A DNA stretch of 30,277 bases from Candidatus Latescibacterota bacterium (GTDB lineage: Bacteria; JAAXHH01; JABIQT01). Of the stretch, positions 17,019 to 23,984 are shown in pieces; the first letter of the stretch is position 1; every line of letters begins with the position of its first letter. The notes beneath the pieces were generated by a model. It had not been told where the DNA came from, did not search any database, and saw nothing but the letters and a program-made list of their open reading frames with translations. The stretch covers positions 1 through 30,277 of the forward strand of contig JABIQT010001039.1 in the NCBI GenBank assembly GCA_018667995.1. Reading direction: 5' to 3'. A program made the translations under genes and the position numbers.

Positions 17019-17091
17019 GGGGCAGTAGCTCAGTTGGGAGAGCGCCAGAATCGCACTCTGGAAGTCGGCGGTTCGATTCCGCTCTGCTCCA
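17019..17091 (+). tRNA. tRNA-Ala (anticodon CGC)
   Basis: Acceptor GGGGCAG pairs with CTGCTCC and includes a G3-U70 wobble pair, the main identity element recognised by alanyl-tRNA synthetase. The anticodon stem CCAGA/TCTGG encloses loop ATCGCAC, giving CGC (reads GCG). D loop, T loop TTCGATT and discriminator A are normal. CCA is not encoded. Confidence 0.93.
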
Positions 17092-17136
17092 TATTGAGAG
17101 GAATATACGCGAATCGACGTATGTCCCTTGCTTTTT

Positions 17137-17408
17137 GGTCGTGCTAGACGGGGAGTTAGCGGTGCCCTGTAACCCGCAATCCGCTATAGCGGGGTTGAAT
17201 TCCCATTCCGAGGTTCGATTCTGTATTATCGGTGTGCGAGTGCGCAGCGTTGAAAATCAGGTCCTGCGCAACGTGAGATTGCCGAACCCCGTCAGGACCG
17301 GAAGGTAGCAGCGGTAAGCGACCCCTCCCGTGTGCCGCAGGGTTACCTGGCTGGAGCCAGCGGTTCGTACATCCTGATACGGGACGATTCGAGGGTGGGT
17401 GCACGACC
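17137..17408 (+). ncRNA. ffs: Signal recognition particle RNA, large (Bacillus-type, with Alu domain)
   Basis: The stretch contains the Alu-domain consensus GGTGCCCTGTAACCCGCAAT near the 5' end (17162-17181) and the Ffh-binding apical hairpin GTCAGGACCGGAAGGTAGCA (17291-17310) with its GGAA tetraloop at 17300-17303 and the following asymmetric-loop sequence. Long helix 5 is formed by flanking arms. The ends pair exactly: GGTCGTGC (17137-17144) with GCACGACC (17401-17408), which I take as helix 1. At about 272 nt this is the long form with an Alu domain, not the short 4.5S form. It guides membrane proteins to the translocon with Ffh. The ends are inferred from pairing and may be off by several bases. 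Confidence 0.92.
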
Positions 17409-17494
17409 TTTCATTCTCTGCGGCATATTAACCCTCACAATGTATCGCCTCTCATAACGCTTCGTCACATTCAATGAACACCTCGTTCAAATAC

Positions 17495-17504
17495 GTCACG
17501 TGAC
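17495..17504. repeat. 10-base perfect palindrome upstream of dnaX
   Basis: GTCACGTGAC is a perfect inverted repeat 27 bases before the dnaX ATG and 13 bases before its ribosome-binding site. It could be an operator-like site in the dnaX leader, or chance; only one copy was noticed. Confidence 0.3.
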
Positions 17505-17530
17505 CATGCCCCAACCGGAGGCATATTGCC

Positions 17531-19399
17531 ATGGCATATGAAGTCACCGCCCGACGCTGGCGTCCCCAGGATTTTGAAAGCGTCATCGGCCAAGGCCACG
17601 TAACAACGACGCTTAAGAACGCCATTCAGACCGGCCAAATAGCCCATGCATACCTCTTCTCCGGTCCCCGAGGCGTCGGTAAGACGACCACTGCACGCAT
17701 CCTGGCCAAAGCACTGAACTGTGTCAACGGCCCAACCGTGACCCCATGCAATGAGTGTTCCTTCTGTCGTGAGATCTCAGAAGGAAGAAGTGTAGATGTA
17801 CTAGAGATCGATGGCGCCTCCAATAACAAGGTAGAACAGGTCAGATCTCACCTCGTCGAGAGTGTCAACTACACTCCGAGCCAGGGCAAACACAAGATCT
17901 ACATTATTGATGAAGTACACATGTTGAGCACTGCGGCATTCAATGCCCTGCTTAAAACGCTCGAGGAGCCTCCGGCGCATGTCTATTTCATTTTTGCGAC
18001 GACAGATCCACAGAAAGTCCTTGCAACTATTCTATCTCGGTGTCAACGATTCGATTTTCGAAGAATGTCCGGCCCAACAATTGTAGACCATCTTTCAGTC
18101 ATCGCTGAACGTAGCGGCTACACAGTAGACCAAGATGCTCTTTCGATCCTGGCACGCCGAGCAGATGGCAGCATGCGAGACGCCGAGAGTCTATTTGATC
18201 AATCGGTGGCCTTCGGCGGGACTACATTGACGGCATCAAATGTTGCCGCGGTCCTGGGACTCGTCGAACAGGATGTATACTTCGACTTGGTAGGTAGGTT
18301 TGCTGGTGGCGATGTGGCGGAAGGCCTAAAGCTGATCGAAGACATTGTACATCATGGATATAACGTCAATGAGATATCGATCGGAATTATTGAACATTTG
18401 CGAAACCTATTGATAACCAAAGCAGCTCCAGAGATACCCGACCTTTTGGGAGCGGCTGTGGTAGACCATGAAAAATACAAATCCCAAGCGGAGAGATTCA
18501 GTACAGACGACCTGGACCGCTTAATCCTTCTCGCCACAAACATGGAATCAGCCATAAAATCAAGTGCTCTACCGAAGGTCCAGCTTGAAATAGGAATCGT
18601 ACGCATGATTCGCATGGAGCAGTCTGTCCTCCTGGCCAGTGTCATGCAGCGCCTGACGGATATGGCTGCGCAGATCGCCGACCCGGAAGCTATGCCTGTC
18701 ACGCCTACGTTGACGAATGTCGAACCATCGCCAACCAATATTCGGGAGCCATCGTCTCAAGAGCAGAGAGCGTCGACCTCGCCAACCGAGGCACAGGAAG
18801 AGAGCACCAGTACGTTAGCAGTTCAGCAGGAGCCCGACACAACACCCTCTCAACCTGTTTCTGACCCAGAACCGAGTCCTGATCCGCCACAGGAAATCCC
18901 GGATGACGACGGAACGCTCCAGGATGCTAACAACACAGAAATCAAGTTGTCGGAGCAGTCACAGGCCTTAGAGGATGTTGTTGAACAGGATAAGACGCAA
19001 CAACATGATCTGAATCTCCAAGTCGCCCAGAACGCTTGGCCGACAGCCGTATCGCAGATCAAAGAGCAGAGGCCGGCGATAGGTAGCTTTGCGGCGGCGG
19101 CCATGGTTTCGGCTTGCGACGGTAGCCTGATAACCCTTGCGTTCTCAAGCCAGCACGATTTTCATCAACAACAGGCAGATAAGAATTCTAAGGTGATTGA
19201 GGATGCCCTTGGCGTGGTATTGGGGATGCCCGTTAAGATAAAGATTACCACATCGGAACACGACGGGGAAGAGGCTGGTACCTCCCTACTACCGACTGAA
19301 CCATTAACCGAGGTAAACGCCAATACCATCACCGGCCAGGACCCAGTGGTAAAGCGCTTCATAGATGCATTCGATGGCAAGATTATCAGTGATAGCTAG
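17531..19399 (+). CDS. dnaX: DNA polymerase III subunit tau/gamma (clamp loader)
   Basis: DnaX is the ATPase of the sliding-clamp loader. The 622-residue protein has Walker A GPRGVGKT at 45-52, a four-Cys zinc module at Cys64, 73, 76 and 79, Walker B IIDEVHML, sensor 1 FATTDPQKV, the arginine-finger motif SRCQRF, and sensor 2 GSMRDAESL. After the collar domain a Pro/Glu/Ser-rich linker (about 395-480) leads to a C-terminal domain of tau type. No obvious slippery A-run is seen for frameshifting to a short gamma form. GGAGG at 17517-17521 defines the ATG. It lies between SRP RNA and ybaB as in B. subtilis. The preceding 120 bases contain no other gene. Confidence 0.96.
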   Translation: MAYEVTARRWRPQDFESVIGQGHVTTTLKNAIQTGQIAHAYLFSGPRGVGKTTTARILAKALNCVNGPTVTPCNECSFCREISEGRSVDVLEIDGASNNKVEQVRSHLVESVNYTPSQGKHKIYIIDEVHMLSTAAFNALLKTLEEPPAHVYFIFATTDPQKVLATILSRCQRFDFRRMSGPTIVDHLSVIAERSGYTVDQDALSILARRADGSMRDAESLFDQSVAFGGTTLTASNVAAVLGLVEQDVYFDLVGRFAGGDVAEGLKLIEDIVHHGYNVNEISIGIIEHLRNLLITKAAPEIPDLLGAAVVDHEKYKSQAERFSTDDLDRLILLATNMESAIKSSALPKVQLEIGIVRMIRMEQSVLLASVMQRLTDMAAQIADPEAMPVTPTLTNVEPSPTNIREPSSQEQRASTSPTEAQEESTSTLAVQQEPDTTPSQPVSDPEPSPDPPQEIPDDDGTLQDANNTEIKLSEQSQALEDVVEQDKTQQHDLNLQVAQNAWPTAVSQIKEQRPAIGSFAAAAMVSACDGSLITLAFSSQHDFHQQQADKNSKVIEDALGVVLGMPVKIKITTSEHDGEEAGTSLLPTEPLTEVNANTITGQDPVVKRFIDAFDGKIISDS

Positions 19400-19442
19400 T
19401 GATTCAAAATTACAGAATGTTTAGCGAGAGGACGGAGACACT

Positions 19443-19760
19443 ATGGCTAAGGGTATGGGTGGTATGATGAAGCAAGTCCAGAAGATGCAGAAGAAGATGA
19501 TGCAGGTTCAGGAGGAGCTTGAGCAGAAGAGAGTAGAGGGATCGTCTGGTGGTGGCGTTGTCACGGTAGTGGCCAATGGACGACAGGACGTGCTTGAAAT
19601 CAAGATCAGTCCAGACGTTGTAAATCCTGATGACGTGGAAATGCTGGAGGATTTGATCCTTGCAGCGATCAATCAGGCGCAACAACGAGCTCAAGAGATG
19701 ATGCAGGAAGAAATGGGTGAACTGACGGGGGGCTTACAGATCCCCGGATTGACGATGTAG
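19443..19760 (+). CDS. ybaB: Nucleoid-associated protein YbaB/EbfC family
   Basis: The small 105-residue protein starts with a Met/Lys/Gln-rich helix ([15 protein letters not shown]), followed by the conserved [25 protein letters not shown] core and a C-terminal helix ending near GGLQIPGL, all typical of YbaB/EbfC. These dimeric proteins bind and bridge DNA; their precise role in recombination or nucleoid structure is unsettled. GGAG at 19434-19437 sets the start. It stands between dnaX and recR, the conserved trio, with only 13 bases to recR. Confidence 0.95.
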   Translation: MAKGMGGMMKQVQKMQKKMMQVQEELEQKRVEGSSGGGVVTVVANGRQDVLEIKISPDVVNPDDVEMLEDLILAAINQAQQRAQEMMQEEMGELTGGLQIPGLTM

Positions 19761-19773
19761 CCCGGAATCGATC

Positions 19774-20373
19774 ATGGCACAGCATAGTTCTCAAGCGATT
19801 GCAACCTTAATAGACGAGTTGGCTCGATTGCCCGGCGTAGGCAAGAAGACCGCCCAGAGGTTCGCTTTCCATCTGCTAAGGGCTCCTGGCGAGCGTGTCC
19901 TGGCATTATCCGAAGCGGTTCGTGCAATCAAGGAGAAAGTGTGGCATTGCAGTACATGCTGGAATTTTACGGAATCTGAAATCTGTGAATTCTGCACGGA
20001 TCCACGCCGAGATCACTCACTGATCTGCGTCGTGGAGCAGCCCAATGATGTTCTGATCATCGAGAAGACTGGCCACTTTCGCGGATTGTACCATATTCTG
20101 CACGGATCACTTTCGCCTATGGACGGTATTCATGCTGAAGATCTCAAGATTCAGGAACTCGTAAGCCGCCTGAACGAATCCGTACGTGAAGTAGTCATAG
20201 CAACGAATCCCAATATCGAGGGAAACGTCACAGCGCAATACCTTGCCCGACTGATCAAGCCCCTCAACATACTTGTAACGAGACCGGCACAGGGGCTTCC
20301 CATGGGCGGGGATCTGGAGTATGCCGACGACGTCACCATTTCCCGAGCTTTTGAAGGTCGAACTGAACTGTAG
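19774..20373 (+). CDS. recR: Recombination mediator protein RecR
   Basis: RecR, with RecO, helps load RecA at single-stranded gaps. The 199-residue protein has the N-terminal helix-hairpin-helix LPGVGKKTAQRFAFHLL, a four-Cys zinc finger CSTCWNFTESEICEFC at about residues 57-72, and a Toprim domain starting ICVVEQPNDVLIIEKT and ending in PMGGDLEYADDVTISRAFEGR. All features and length are standard. It forms a conserved cluster with dnaX and ybaB, and pgsA begins 14 bases after its stop. Confidence 0.97.
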   Translation: MAQHSSQAIATLIDELARLPGVGKKTAQRFAFHLLRAPGERVLALSEAVRAIKEKVWHCSTCWNFTESEICEFCTDPRRDHSLICVVEQPNDVLIIEKTGHFRGLYHILHGSLSPMDGIHAEDLKIQELVSRLNESVREVVIATNPNIEGNVTAQYLARLIKPLNILVTRPAQGLPMGGDLEYADDVTISRAFEGRTEL

Positions 20374-20387
20374 GCGATGGGCACCCC

Positions 20388-20972
20388 ATGAATTTACCCA
20401 ACAAGCTGACGATCTCGCGCATTATTCTCAGCCCGATTTTCATGGTCTTCTTCCTGATCGAAAACCTGTACACGCGATATTTTGCTCTCCTTATCTTCTC
20501 AGCTGCCTCCCTAACGGATCTCTATGATGGCTATCTCGCGAGAAAGACTGGTGTCCATACTAGCTTCGGTAAGTTCATGGATCCTTTGGCAGACAAGATC
20601 CTCACTTCGACAGCCCTGATTTCATTCGCGTCCCTTGGTGTGATCCAAACCTGGATGGTGCTGACGATCATTGCCAGAGATTTCATCGTCACTGGGTTGC
20701 GAAGCATCGCTGCATACCGTGGTTTGATAATCTTACCCACCCAGGTGGCGAAATGGAAAACCGCTTCACAGATGGTCGTTATTGTGCTCATTCTCCTATA
20801 CATAATCGTACGAATGACTTATCAGGAATACGGTGTTTGGGACAACAGTATTGACCCAATTGCAGGTATCGCTTTGAACAGTCTCCTCTTTGTCTCTATG
20901 GTGATGACCGTGGGATCAGGACTGGATTACGTCGTCAAAAATCGAGCGATCGTTACCAGTTTACTCAAGTGA
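20388..20972 (+). CDS. pgsA: CDP-diacylglycerol--glycerol-3-phosphate 3-phosphatidyltransferase
   Basis: PgsA joins CDP-diacylglycerol and sn-glycerol-3-phosphate to make phosphatidylglycerophosphate in the inner membrane. The CDP-alcohol phosphatidyltransferase signature is complete: DLYDGYLAR, then eight residues, G, three, D, three, D (MDPLAD), at about residues 44-69. The 194-residue protein has several hydrophobic segments, as expected. Its stop overlaps the pgpA start (TGATG), placing the next enzyme of the same pathway directly downstream. Confidence 0.95.
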   Translation: MNLPNKLTISRIILSPIFMVFFLIENLYTRYFALLIFSAASLTDLYDGYLARKTGVHTSFGKFMDPLADKILTSTALISFASLGVIQTWMVLTIIARDFIVTGLRSIAAYRGLIILPTQVAKWKTASQMVVIVLILLYIIVRMTYQEYGVWDNSIDPIAGIALNSLLFVSMVMTVGSGLDYVVKNRAIVTSLLK

Positions 20973-21421
20973 TGAAATCATCTCTCGTAAAGCTGATCGC
21001 AACCGGATGTTACACAGGCTATTTGCCGAAAGCTCCAGGCACCGCCGGAAGCGCATTGGCCATACTCATTCTGTGGGTCATTGGACCAGTCGAGCCCCTG
21101 TATTATTTGGTAGCCACCGGGCTGCTTATCCTGGTTGGAATATGGGCTGCCAATCAGGCCGAGCTTGAATTCGGCCACGATGCCGGTCCCATAGTGATCG
21201 ACGAGATAATCGGAATCTTCATAGCATGCGCGCTGCTGCCGATTACGCCACTCATCCTCGGATTAGGCTTCGTTCTATTTCGGATTCTGGATATCGCCAA
21301 ACCATTCCCGATCAACAAATCGCAGAGCTTACCGGGAGGCCTGGGGGTAGTGGCGGACGACGTACTCGCCGCAGTCTACGCTCACGTGATATTGCGGGCC
21401 ATTATCATTTTTGTTCTTTGA
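20972..21421 (+). CDS. pgpA: Phosphatidylglycerophosphatase A
   Basis: PgpA removes the phosphate from phosphatidylglycerophosphate to give phosphatidylglycerol. The protein has the family motifs GYLPKAPGTAGS, VIDEIIGIF and FRILDIAKPFPI...GGLGVVADDVLAA, whose acidic residues make the Mg-dependent active site, and several membrane helices. ATG 20972 overlaps the pgsA stop by one base; a GTG codon precedes it directly in frame, giving one extra residue if used. The pgsA-pgpA pairing makes a two-step module for anionic phospholipid synthesis. Length (149 residues) fits the family. Confidence 0.93.
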   Translation: MKSSLVKLIATGCYTGYLPKAPGTAGSALAILILWVIGPVEPLYYLVATGLLILVGIWAANQAELEFGHDAGPIVIDEIIGIFIACALLPITPLILGLGFVLFRILDIAKPFPINKSQSLPGGLGVVADDVLAAVYAHVILRAIIIFVL

Positions 21422-21477
21422 TAGAATCGGCACGGGATCCGATATTGGCGTGCGCAGCCATCTATTGGGAGTGAATC

Positions 21478-22728
21478 ATGATTACTGCGGAAATCATAAC
21501 TATCGGTGATGAGATTCTCTACGGATCCATTGTGGATAGCAATGCTGCATATATGGGTCAGTGTCTCACTGAAATGGGTATTCAGCCAGCTTGGTCCACG
21601 ACTGTTGGAGATGATCGAGAGCATATCCGACAGGCATTGGATATGGGCATCAGCAGAGCCGATGTAATATTGGTCACAGGCGGACTGGGACCTACGCACG
21701 ACGACATTACAAAGGACGTTATTGCCGACGTAATTGATAGAAGACTGATCTTCCATCAGGAGTTGCTCGATGTGGTGGAAAGGATGTTTGCTGCTCGAGG
21801 CATCCTCATGCCTGAATCCAATAGGGTACAGGCATTTATACCAGACGGAGCGACGATTCTCGACAACCCGATAGGCACGGCTCCAGGTTTTGCAGTCACT
21901 TCTGGTCGAGCGACCATATTTGTAATGCCGGGAGTGCCAAGAGAGATGAAGAAAATGATGGTCGAGCAGGTTACTCCCCGTCTGCAGGATCGATCCGGAG
22001 GGCATGTGATCCTACACAGAATGATTAAAACCAGTGGCATTGGCGAATCAAGTTTGTCAGAGTATGTGGGTGAAATCATTGCTGGCGCGACGAATGTCAA
22101 GGTGGCCTCCCTACCACAAGCGACAGGTGTTATGCTACGTCTTACGACATCTGCACCAAATGTGGAGCAGGCCAGGGAACAAATTGGGACCCTTGAGTCA
22201 GAGATTTATTCCCGGGCCGGTGCCTTCATATACGGGACAGATGATGATACCATGGAGCAGGTTGTTGGCCAACTTCTGGCGCAGCGAAATGAAACCATTG
22301 CTGTGGCTGAGTCCTGCACGGGCGGCCTGATTTCGGATCGACTGACGGATGTTTCAGGGAGCTCATCCTACTTCCAGCAGGGCATTATAACCTACAGTAA
22401 CGAGGCAAAAATAGCACATCTCGGCGTCCCGGCCCAGACCATCGAGCAGCACGGCGCAGTCAGTGCCGAAACAGCAGAAGCCATGGCTGAGGGCATTAGG
22501 CGTGTCGGCAAGAGTACATACGGCCTGTCGACCACGGGAGTGGCGGGCCCAACAGGCGGATCAGATGCCAAACCGGTAGGGCTGGTCTATGTGGGACTGG
22601 CGCACGAGACAGGCGTATTCGTAAGAGAATTTCGATTCAGCACCGATAGGCGCGCCAACAAAACAAGAAGCATGCTTGCGGCGCTGAACATGGTACGGCT
22701 GCTCATCACCAACCCGAAGCATCTATAG
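21478..22728 (+). CDS. cinA: CinA-type competence/damage-inducible protein (ADP-ribose pyrophosphatase plus NMN deamidase)
   Basis: The 416-residue protein has both domains of full-length CinA. The N-terminal MoCF-like (COG1058) domain shows AEIITIGDEILYGSIVDSN and LVTGGLGPTHDDITKD; the C-terminal PncC-like domain shows VAESCTGGLISDRLTDVSGSS and STTGVAGPTGG. Together they recycle pyridine nucleotides: one domain hydrolyses ADP-ribose, the other deamidates NMN. GGGAG at 21467-21471 sets the start. CinA is often grouped with recA; here thpR and recX follow but recA is absent. Confidence 0.94.
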   Translation: MITAEIITIGDEILYGSIVDSNAAYMGQCLTEMGIQPAWSTTVGDDREHIRQALDMGISRADVILVTGGLGPTHDDITKDVIADVIDRRLIFHQELLDVVERMFAARGILMPESNRVQAFIPDGATILDNPIGTAPGFAVTSGRATIFVMPGVPREMKKMMVEQVTPRLQDRSGGHVILHRMIKTSGIGESSLSEYVGEIIAGATNVKVASLPQATGVMLRLTTSAPNVEQAREQIGTLESEIYSRAGAFIYGTDDDTMEQVVGQLLAQRNETIAVAESCTGGLISDRLTDVSGSSSYFQQGIITYSNEAKIAHLGVPAQTIEQHGAVSAETAEAMAEGIRRVGKSTYGLSTTGVAGPTGGSDAKPVGLVYVGLAHETGVFVREFRFSTDRRANKTRSMLAALNMVRLLITNPKHL

Positions 22729-22744
22729 TCGACTCTGGGTTTCT

Positions 22745-23314
22745 ATGGACATAGAACGCGTTCGAACGTTTATTGCGATTGAATTACCGGATTCTGTTAA
22801 GGTCCAGATAGGGAATTTAGAAGCCTCGTTAATGAAGGCCCGAGCCGATGTTAAGTGGGTCGACCCGGCGAACATGCATATTACGCTTAAATTCCTTGGC
22901 GAAATCGCTCTCGAGCGCGTCACAGTAGCCCAGAGCGGTGTCAGAGATGCACTTGTTGGTTTGAGACCATTTACCCTATCTCTCAGTCAGCTTGGTGCTT
23001 TTCCTGATCTTGACCGACCTCGAGTATTGTGGATCGGTTGCTCGAACGGGATAGACATATTACTGAATCTGCAGGAAGAGATTGAAAGCTGTCTGATCGC
23101 ACAAGAATTCGTCAGGGAAGCTAGGCCATTCTCACCACACCTGACCATAGGCAGGATCCGCTCCCCTAAGGGATTAGGTACGCTGACGGATATAGCAAAA
23201 GAAATGGCATTTGAGGTATCCGATTTCCGAGTCGAGAATGTTGCGGTGGTTAAGAGCCAGTTGAAACCTGGCGGGCCTGCTTACTCTGTGATTGAACGGG
23301 TGGCACTGGGGTAG
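22745..23314 (+). CDS. thpR: RNA 2',3'-cyclic phosphodiesterase (2'-5' RNA ligase family)
   Basis: The two HxTx catalytic motifs of the 2H phosphoesterase family are present: HITLKFLG at about residues 45-52 and HLTIGRIR near 130-137, in a 189-residue protein of normal length. ThpR opens 2',3'-cyclic phosphates on RNA ends and can act as a weak 2'-5' RNA ligase; its physiological substrate is uncertain. It lies 16 bases after cinA and about 28 bases before recX, a common grouping. Confidence 0.92.
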   Translation: MDIERVRTFIAIELPDSVKVQIGNLEASLMKARADVKWVDPANMHITLKFLGEIALERVTVAQSGVRDALVGLRPFTLSLSQLGAFPDLDRPRVLWIGCSNGIDILLNLQEEIESCLIAQEFVREARPFSPHLTIGRIRSPKGLGTLTDIAKEMAFEVSDFRVENVAVVKSQLKPGGPAYSVIERVALG

Positions 23315-23342
23315 ACGCCATTTTTGCGAGAGAATGCAAGAC

Positions 23343-23981
23343 ATGCCCGAAATCAAAACCATCGATTCCGTACGCAAAGGAAGAATCAGGCAGCGAATTA
23401 TCCGATTTGAGTCGGAACCTGGATTTACGATTTCTGAGGAAACCTATCTCCGGTTCGGCTTGTCGACCGGCCAGGAACTCAATGAATCCGAGCAGCATGA
23501 AATCGTTACCGAAGACGGCGTCGCCATTGCACGAGGGGCAGCAATACGACTTCTAAACACGCGAATGCGATCTCGAGCGGAGCTATACCAGCGGCTTTTG
23601 AAAAAGGATTTTCAGGCTGACACCGTTGAGCGGGTTCTGGATGGCCTGACCGGCGCCGGGCTTGTGAACGACGAACGGTTTGCCCGAGCATGGGTGAACG
23701 ACCGACTTCGCTTACGACCGTCAGGTTTGATCCTGCTTAGGCGGGAGTTGAAAAAGCGCGGGATTGCGGAGAGCATCATCGCTCAGATTTTATCTGAGCA
23801 TAATGAAGATGATGAAATCGAGCGCGCTTGGCTTCTCCTGAGCCGGAGAAGAGCACAATTCGAGGGATTGGATTACCAGACTTCCCGACGCCGTATGTCT
23901 GGATACCTGGCTCGTAGGGGATTCAACGGACATACGATGTACACTGTAGTCAGCAGATTACTGGATGATATGAAGGAGTAG
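23343..23981 (+). CDS. recX: Regulatory protein RecX
   Basis: RecX binds RecA filaments and modulates recombination. The protein of about 212 residues has an N-terminal beta-rich region (KGRIRQRIIRFESEPGFTISEETYLRFGL...) and then the three-helix RecX repeats: AIRLLNTRMRSRAELYQRLLKK, GLVNDERFARAWVNDRL, LRRELKKRGIAESII, and a final YLARRGFNGHTMYTVV. Start choice is uncertain between ATG 23343 and ATG 23334; upstream GAGAG fits the later one better. The stop is three bases from the alaS GTG. recA, its usual upstream neighbour, is not here. Confidence 0.9.
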   Translation: MPEIKTIDSVRKGRIRQRIIRFESEPGFTISEETYLRFGLSTGQELNESEQHEIVTEDGVAIARGAAIRLLNTRMRSRAELYQRLLKKDFQADTVERVLDGLTGAGLVNDERFARAWVNDRLRLRPSGLILLRRELKKRGIAESIIAQILSEHNEDDEIERAWLLLSRRRAQFEGLDYQTSRRRMSGYLARRGFNGHTMYTVVSRLLDDMKE

Positions 23982-23984
23982 GAC

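Noticed and set aside
17409-17530. Possible small gene or terminator between SRP RNA and dnaX
   Set aside because: No credible open frame and no stable GC hairpin followed by a T-run was seen; only the short palindrome at 17495-17504.
18471-18480. Short A-run in dnaX as a possible frameshift site for a gamma form
   Set aside because: Only five A residues inside a codon context with no downstream stop or hairpin evident; not enough to call programmed frameshifting.
21382-22005. 207-codon open frame on the - strand over pgpA/cinA
   Set aside because: It is antisense to the conserved CinA N-terminal domain and has no recognisable motif.
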